The notes beneath the pieces are model-generated. The model did no database searches. It was given only the letters and a program-made list of their open reading frames with translations, and was not told where the DNA came from. From NCBI GenBank assembly GCA_937899715.1, contig CALCNX010000048.1:74501-138500 (forward strand): 64,000 nucleotides of DNA, read 5' to 3'. A program made the position numbers and the translations under genes. The stretch's first letter is position 1. Each line of letters opens with the position of its first letter. This document shows positions 59,344-64,000 of this stretch, piece after piece. The DNA comes from an uncultured bacterium (GTDB lineage: Bacteria; Bacteroidota; Ignavibacteria; Kapaibacteriales; UBA4661).

Positions 59344-60528
59344 ATGTCCAAACTCGTTGTACTCGCCTATTCGGGCGGCTTGGATACGTCCTACTGCGTA
59401 AAATATTTCTTGGCACAAGGCATGACCGTTCACTCTGTCATTGTCAATACCGGTGGTTTTTCTGCCGATGAACTCAAGGAAATCGAAGCGCGTGCATATC
59501 GCCTTGGCGTACAGAAGCACGTGACGCTCGACGAAACTGCCAATTATTACACCAAGTGTATTAAATATCTTGTCTTTGGCAATGTACTGAAAAACAACAC
59601 CTATCCGCTTTCGGTGAGCGCCGAGCGTGTGTTTCAGTCGCTTGCCATTGCCGGATATGCGAAGGAAGTGAATGCGGACTTCGTTGCGCACGGTTCCACA
59701 GGTGCGGGCAATGACCAAGTGAGATTTGATGCGGCTTTCACGGTGCTGATTCCCAATGTTGTTATTCTCACGCCTATCCGCGACAACAAGCTTTCACGTG
59801 AGCAGGAAATTGAGTTTTTGATTCAGAACGGTGTGAGCCAAGACTGGACAAAAGCCCAATACTCCATCAACAAAGGGCTTTGGGGCACAACCGTCGGTGG
59901 CAAAGAAACCCTCACCTCGGATGAATACCTGCCCGAAAGCGCCTTCCCGACGCAGCTTTCCAAGCACGAGCCGGAAGAACTGACGCTGCACTTCACCAAA
60001 GGCGAGCTAACGGGGCTGAACGGCGAAACCATGCCGCCCGTGCAAGCAATACAGCGCATTGCGGAACTGGCACAGCCGTTTGCCATCGGACGTGATATTC
60101 ACGTGGGCGACACGATTATCGGCATCAAAGGGCGCGTGGGGTTTGAAGCAGCCGCACCGCTCATTATCATCAAAGCACATCACACACTGGAAAAACACAC
60201 GCTCACCAAAGCGCAACTTGCGCTCAAAGAGCAAGCCGCCGCGATGTATGGTTCGCTGTTGCACGAAGGACAATTCCTTGAGCCGGCGATGCGCAACTGT
60301 GAAACGCTCTTGGAAAGCACACAAGCGACCGTGAGCGGCACGGTAAAAGTTTTCCTTGCGCCATATCGCTTTCACGTGGTTGGAATACAGTCGCCGCACG
60401 ACCTCATGCAGGCGAAATTCGGTAAATACGGTGAAATGAACAACGCATGGTCGGGGCAGGATGTACGCGGCTTTGCGAAGATTGTCTCGAATCAGGCGAT
60501 GATGTTTAATAGTGTGAATCAAGAGTAA
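59344..60528 (+). CDS. argG: Argininosuccinate synthase
   Basis: ArgG (394 aa) joins citrulline and aspartate in arginine synthesis, using ATP. The ATP-binding N-terminus reads KLVVLAYSGGLDTSYCVKYF, followed by VADFVAHGSTGAGNDQVRF-like NADFVAHGSTGAGNDQVRF, and QYSINKGLWGTTVGGKETL, GRVGFEAAAPLIIIKAHHTL in the synthetase domain. Bacteroidota ArgG is this somewhat divergent type, often placed next to the acetyltransferase and argC; here the acetyltransferase is 20 kb away and argC is 1 kb downstream. Start has CTATG context. Confidence 0.96.
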   Translation: MSKLVVLAYSGGLDTSYCVKYFLAQGMTVHSVIVNTGGFSADELKEIEARAYRLGVQKHVTLDETANYYTKCIKYLVFGNVLKNNTYPLSVSAERVFQSLAIAGYAKEVNADFVAHGSTGAGNDQVRFDAAFTVLIPNVVILTPIRDNKLSREQEIEFLIQNGVSQDWTKAQYSINKGLWGTTVGGKETLTSDEYLPESAFPTQLSKHEPEELTLHFTKGELTGLNGETMPPVQAIQRIAELAQPFAIGRDIHVGDTIIGIKGRVGFEAAAPLIIIKAHHTLEKHTLTKAQLALKEQAAAMYGSLLHEGQFLEPAMRNCETLLESTQATVSGTVKVFLAPYRFHVVGIQSPHDLMQAKFGKYGEMNNAWSGQDVRGFAKIVSNQAMMFNSVNQE

Positions 60529-60542
60529 TTGACCGCAACGGA

Positions 60543-60626
60543 ATGAATATCGGTCAACTCGTAGGTGGCTCAGAAACACGCCACGAAGACCTTCGCCCTT
60601 TGATTGAGCGGGCATTGGGGCAGTAA
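60543..60626 (+). CDS. Short open frame, possible gene remnant (27 aa)
   Basis: An ATG at 60543 begins MNIGQLVGGSETRHEDLRPL and ends at a TAA at 60624. It reads like a normal soluble C-terminal helix, but there is no upstream extension that makes sense and no recognised family. It may be the remnant of a degraded gene between argG and the esterase gene. Low confidence. Confidence 0.3.
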   Translation: MNIGQLVGGSETRHEDLRPLIERALGQ

Positions 60627-60697
60627 AGATTGAGATAGATTTTCTTGCGACCCGCTAACAATTCACAAGAGTATCAGAACTACTTGAAAGATTCGTT

Positions 60698-61576
60698 ATG
60701 AGAAGGATATTGTTGCTTGTCTGCATGGTCATATCCGTCCATGCGCATCTTTTCGCCCAATTTCTTCTCACCGATAGCGCGTACTCAAGCGTCTTGCAGC
60801 GCACGAAGGCGTTTGGCGTGATGCTTCCGCAGGGTTACGACACTGCGCGGCGCTATCCGGTGCTTTATCTGCTGCATGGCTGGGGTGGCGGCTATCAGGA
60901 TTGGTCGTCAAAAACTCACCTCCGCGACTATCTTTCGTGGTACGATGTGATTGTGGTCATGCCCGACGCAGAAAACTCGTGGTACGTCAATAGCGCGGTC
61001 AATCCGCTTGGGCGCTACGAGGATTATCTTGCTACTGAGCTTCCCGCCCAGATAACAAGCCGTTATGCCGCCGACACAAGCCAACAAGCCATCGCAGGGC
61101 TTTCGATGGGCGGCTATGGGGCTGTCTTGCTTGGCATGAAGTATTCTGCAAAATATCGCGTTATCGGCTCTTTTAGCGGCGCACTCACCATGCCGCGCGA
61201 CCTTGCGGTGCGGGAGGGGTGGAATCGTGCCGCGAAAGGCAATAATGGTGACTTTGCACTGCCCAGTCTGCAAGAGGCGTTTGGCAAAGAAAATAATGCG
61301 TTACGGGAAAAACAAAGCGTCTTTTCTGTTTTGCGCATGGTTGCTGCTTTGGATTCGACGCAAAAGCGGCATCTTCCGTATATCTACCTTGCCACAGGCA
61401 TTCAAGACCCGCTTATTCACATTGTTCCGGGCAATCGTGAGTTCCGTGATTCGCTCTATACCGCAAAACTCCGCTACGAATACCATGAAACACCCGGCAA
61501 ACACGCATGGAATTATTGGGGCGACGCACTCAAAGCGTTTCTGCCGCGCATGATGGAACTTACTGGTTGGAAATAA
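60698..61576 (+). CDS. Secreted alpha/beta-hydrolase, esterase D / feruloyl-esterase-like
   Basis: The 292-aa product has a signal peptide (ending near LFAQ) and the esterase fold of the FrsA/esterase-D group: FGVMLPQGYDTARRYPVLYL, LLHGWGGGYQDWS, the nucleophile Ser136 in GLSMGGYGAV, an Asp in ATGIQDPLIHI and the His in TPGKHAWNYW. Related enzymes include S-formylglutathione hydrolases, feruloyl esterases and enterochelin esterases; the secreted form and no glutathione context favour a carbohydrate or siderophore esterase, but this is inference. It lies between argG and argC, unrelated to arginine as far as can be seen. Confidence 0.88.
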   Translation: MRRILLLVCMVISVHAHLFAQFLLTDSAYSSVLQRTKAFGVMLPQGYDTARRYPVLYLLHGWGGGYQDWSSKTHLRDYLSWYDVIVVMPDAENSWYVNSAVNPLGRYEDYLATELPAQITSRYAADTSQQAIAGLSMGGYGAVLLGMKYSAKYRVIGSFSGALTMPRDLAVREGWNRAAKGNNGDFALPSLQEAFGKENNALREKQSVFSVLRMVAALDSTQKRHLPYIYLATGIQDPLIHIVPGNREFRDSLYTAKLRYEYHETPGKHAWNYWGDALKAFLPRMMELTGWK

Positions 61577-61588
61577 CTTTATACATCT

Positions 61589-62575
61589 ATGAACACTATC
61601 ACTATTGGCATTATCGGCGGCGCGGGCTATACGGGCGGGGAGCTGCTGCGTATTTTGCTCAACCACCCCAACGCGCAGATAACATTTATTCACAGCACCA
61701 GCAATGCCGGAAAGCCAGTCGCAAGCGTTCACACGGATTTGCTGGGCGATACGGATTTACACTTTACAAGCGAAATTCTGACGGACGTAGATGTTCTTTT
61801 CCTCTGTTTAGGGCATGGCGAAGCAAAAAAGTTTTTGGCTGCAAACGTGATTCCGCCAAGCGTTCGCATTATTGACCTGAGCCAAGATTTCCGTTATGCC
61901 GACGGCGCAGAGTGGCTCTATGGGTTGCCGGAATTGAATAGAGACCGCATTATCACTGCTCGCGCGAAAGGAATTAACATTGCCAATCCGGGCTGCTTTG
62001 CCACCTGTATTCAGCTTGGCTTGCTGCCACTTGCCAAAGCAGGCTTGCTGCCGGAAGAAGTCCATTGCACGGGCGTTACAGGGTCAACGGGTGCGGGACA
62101 ATCGCTTTCACAAACGTCGCATTTTTCGTGGCGGTCGGGAAACGTTTCGGTCTATAAAGCATTTGAACATCAGCATCTGCGGGAGATTCAGGCGAGTTTG
62201 CACACTCTTCAGCCGTCATTTGATGATGCTCGAAGCATTTATTTTGTGCCCATGCGCGGGAGTTTTACGCGAGGTATTCTGGCTTCTACCTACTTGAAAT
62301 GTGCTGAAAATCTTGATTCTGTGCGGTCTCTCTATCGTGAGTATTATGCGCAGCATCCCTTTGTGCATCTCGCTGCATCCAGCCCTGATGTAAAACAAGT
62401 GGTGAACACCAATAAGTGTGTGATTTCTTTGGAACAGCACGGCACAATGCTGCACATTGTTTCTGTAATTGACAATTTGCTCAAGGGCGCTTCGGGTCAG
62501 GCTGTGCAGAATATGAATCTGCTGTTTGGATTGCCGGAAACGGCGGGCTTGCGATTGAAAGGAAGTGTGATGTAG
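61589..62575 (+). CDS. argC: N-acetyl-gamma-glutamyl-phosphate reductase
   Basis: ArgC (328 aa) reduces N-acetylglutamyl phosphate to the semialdehyde with NADPH in arginine synthesis. It begins TITIGIIGGAGYTGGELLRI (Rossmann fold), and has LGHGEAKKFL, the catalytic Cys136 in NPGCFATCIQLGLLPL, TGSTGAGQSLSQTSHF and a late DNLLKGASGQAVQNMNLLFG, the family end. It is 12 bp after the esterase gene. argB, argD and argF/argI are not in the window. Confidence 0.96.
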   Translation: MNTITIGIIGGAGYTGGELLRILLNHPNAQITFIHSTSNAGKPVASVHTDLLGDTDLHFTSEILTDVDVLFLCLGHGEAKKFLAANVIPPSVRIIDLSQDFRYADGAEWLYGLPELNRDRIITARAKGINIANPGCFATCIQLGLLPLAKAGLLPEEVHCTGVTGSTGAGQSLSQTSHFSWRSGNVSVYKAFEHQHLREIQASLHTLQPSFDDARSIYFVPMRGSFTRGILASTYLKCAENLDSVRSLYREYYAQHPFVHLAASSPDVKQVVNTNKCVISLEQHGTMLHIVSVIDNLLKGASGQAVQNMNLLFGLPETAGLRLKGSVM

Positions 62576-62793
62576 AGTATTTTTGCGCGTGCGGTATTTT
62601 TTCTTGCTTTTGAGGGGATTTTTTTGCTTGTTTCGGGAAATAGAGAATTGAGAATAAATTTCAGGGTCTCTCCAAATAGATATGATAGACGTTCGGTATA
62701 AACGTTGTAGAACCTTGTGTGAATGAGGAGTACGGCGTTTTCTTGTGAAATTCCTCACTTTTTCTCCCATCTCATATTTCATTGTTTAGGACT

Positions 62794-64000
62794 ATGGATA
62801 CTACAACCGCCGTATATGGTAGTGGCAACGCCCAAAATTCGATTTCGTCGGTCATGCAGGAGCATCGTGTTTTCCCGCCGCCGCCGGACTTTTCTGCCAA
62901 CGCGCGCATCAAGTCTGCTGCCGAATTGGATGCACTCTGCCAAAAAGCCGAGCAAGATCCCGTAGCTTTCTGGGAGCAGCAAGCAAACTCTCTCTCGTGG
63001 TTCAAGAAATGGGACACGGCGCTTGAGTGGAAGTATCCATTTGCGAAGTGGTTTACGGGTGGGAAAGTCAATGCTTCCTACAACTGCCTCGACAGACACT
63101 TAAACTCGTGGAAGCGTAACAAAGCGGCTCTTATCTGGGAGGGCGAGCCGGGTGAGGTGCGGACGCTGACCTATCAAACGCTGCATGGTGAAGTGAGCCG
63201 TTTTGCCAACGTGCTGAAATCTTTTGGTATCAAAAAGGGCGATGTCGTGGCAATTTACATGGGCATGGTGCCGGAGGCAGTCGTCGCAATGCTTGCCTGC
63301 GCTCGCATTGGCGCGACGCACAACGTCGTCTTTGGCGGTTTTTCGGCAGAAGCGCTGCGTGACCGCGTGAACGACTCGAAGGCAGTTTGTGTCATCACAC
63401 AGGATGGTGCTTATCGCAAGGGCATTTTTACACCGCTCAAGCCCGCCGTAGATGCGGCTTTGACCCAAACGCCGACCGTCGAAAATGTGGTCGTCTTCCG
63501 CCGCGCACCGAACGAGGAAACTCAAATGGTTATCGGGCGTGACCACTGGTGGCACGAGCGCGTGCAGGCTGTAAGCAATGTCTGCGAGCCGGAGGAATTG
63601 GATAGTGAACACCCACTCTTCATCTTGTACACAAGCGGTTCCACAGGCAAGCCCAAAGGTATCTTGCACACCACAGGTGGTTATCTCACGCAGGCTGCAT
63701 ACACCACCAACATCGTCTTTGATATGCGCGACGACGACTTGTACTTTTGTACTGCCGATATTGGCTGGGTGACAGGGCATTCTTACGTTACCTACGGACC
63801 GCTCATGAACGGCGCTACGCTGCTCATGTACGAAGGCGTGCCAACGTATCCCGCACCGGACAGACTTTGGGACATTATTGAGCGTCACCGCGTCACGATT
63901 TTCTACACCGCACCAACAGCAATTCGCGCTTTTATGAAAGCGGGAGAAAGTTATGTCCTGAAGCATGATTTATCATCGCTGCGGCTCTTGGGAACAGTCG
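62794..64000 (+). CDS. acs: Acetyl-CoA synthetase, N-terminal part (3' truncated by window edge)
   Basis: The 402 visible residues start MDTTTAVYGSGNAQ and match acetate-CoA ligase (about 650 aa in full): FPPPPDFSANARIKS, FWEQQANSLSWFKKWDTALE, ASYNCLDRHL, VAIYMGMVPEAVVAMLACAR and the AMP-binding P-loop LYTSGSTGKPKGILHTTGGY, DIGWVTGHSYVTYGPL. The gene runs off the window, so the C-terminal domain with the acetylatable Lys is not seen. The ATG at 62794 has CTATG context. It would activate acetate for respiration or gluconeogenesis. Confidence 0.96.
   Translation, partial: MDTTTAVYGSGNAQNSISSVMQEHRVFPPPPDFSANARIKSAAELDALCQKAEQDPVAFWEQQANSLSWFKKWDTALEWKYPFAKWFTGGKVNASYNCLDRHLNSWKRNKAALIWEGEPGEVRTLTYQTLHGEVSRFANVLKSFGIKKGDVVAIYMGMVPEAVVAMLACARIGATHNVVFGGFSAEALRDRVNDSKAVCVITQDGAYRKGIFTPLKPAVDAALTQTPTVENVVVFRRAPNEETQMVIGRDHWWHERVQAVSNVCEPEELDSEHPLFILYTSGSTGKPKGILHTTGGYLTQAAYTTNIVFDMRDDDLYFCTADIGWVTGHSYVTYGPLMNGATLLMYEGVPTYPAPDRLWDIIERHRVTIFYTAPTAIRAFMKAGESYVLKHDLSSLRLLGTV

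Noticed and set aside
60007..60615. Open frame antisense to argG
   Set aside because: Shadow of argG; the product looks like non-coding composition.
63100..63966. Long open frame antisense to acs (288 codons)
   Set aside because: It is the mirror of a strongly coding region; its translation is rich in Cys, His and Arg with no family features, and acs on the other strand is unmistakable.

Overview
The window (64 kb, roughly half G+C) looks like a chromosomal segment from an aerobic, respiring bacterium of the Bacteroidota/Chlorobiota (FCB) group. The clues are an alternative complex III next to an A2-type cytochrome c oxidase, a secreted protein with a type IX secretion (T9SS) C-terminal sorting domain, a Bacteroidota-style acetyltransferase of the arginine pathway, a LytTR regulator, and an almost complete lack of Shine-Dalgarno sequences. 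Genus or class cannot be fixed from the sequence alone. No rRNA, tRNA, insertion sequence, phage or CRISPR array was seen.

Layout. (1) 1-12.97 kb: one respiratory locus on the + strand, coxB (5' truncated)-coxA-ctaB-coxC-coxD-small CPNC membrane protein-actABCDEF, closed by an intrinsic terminator. Electrons would pass from quinol through the Act complex and its c-type hemes to the CuA/heme-copper oxidase. (2) 13-16.9 kb: recX, an enoyl-CoA hydratase/isomerase, an outer-membrane-like protein, a LolD-type ATPase and an unknown cytosolic protein. (3) 17-28.5 kb, mostly minus strand: leuB, a MacA/MacB-like/TolC export operon without its own ATPase, then leuD and leuC separated by an S9 peptidase, a nonsense-interrupted phosphatase and a YefM/YoeB-like toxin-antitoxin pair whose toxin is frameshifted. 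(4) 28.6-37.3 kb: accessory region with HicBA, a VOC protein, an Uma2 protein, paaN, DUF433, gcdH, a T9SS cargo protein, two paralogous secreted proteins and a stand-alone LytTR regulator; a 21-bp tandem direct repeat lies in front of the paralog pair. (5) 37.6-45.4 kb: carA, an ArgA-like GNAT, a lipoprotein, eno, a phosphohexomutase, a DUF971 protein and a large membrane protein. (6) 45.7-58.5 kb: the translation/RNA block rimP-nusA-infB-rbfA-truB, a secreted unknown, ribF-rpsO-pnp-hflX, with an attenuator-like hairpin before rimP and a long structured element between pnp and hflX. (7) 58.5-64 kb: a secreted unknown, argG, an esterase, argC and the 5' part of acs.

The genes describe a heterotroph making leucine, arginine and carbamoyl phosphate, catabolising acyl-CoAs (GcdH, PaaN, enoyl-CoA isomerase, Acs) and respiring oxygen. 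The most unusual points are a strongly enriched CTATG start context across the window, His-rich tails on four subunits of the respiratory locus, the LytTR/21-bp-repeat/secreted-paralog arrangement, and two adjacent genes broken by point lesions inside a block that splits leuC from leuD.
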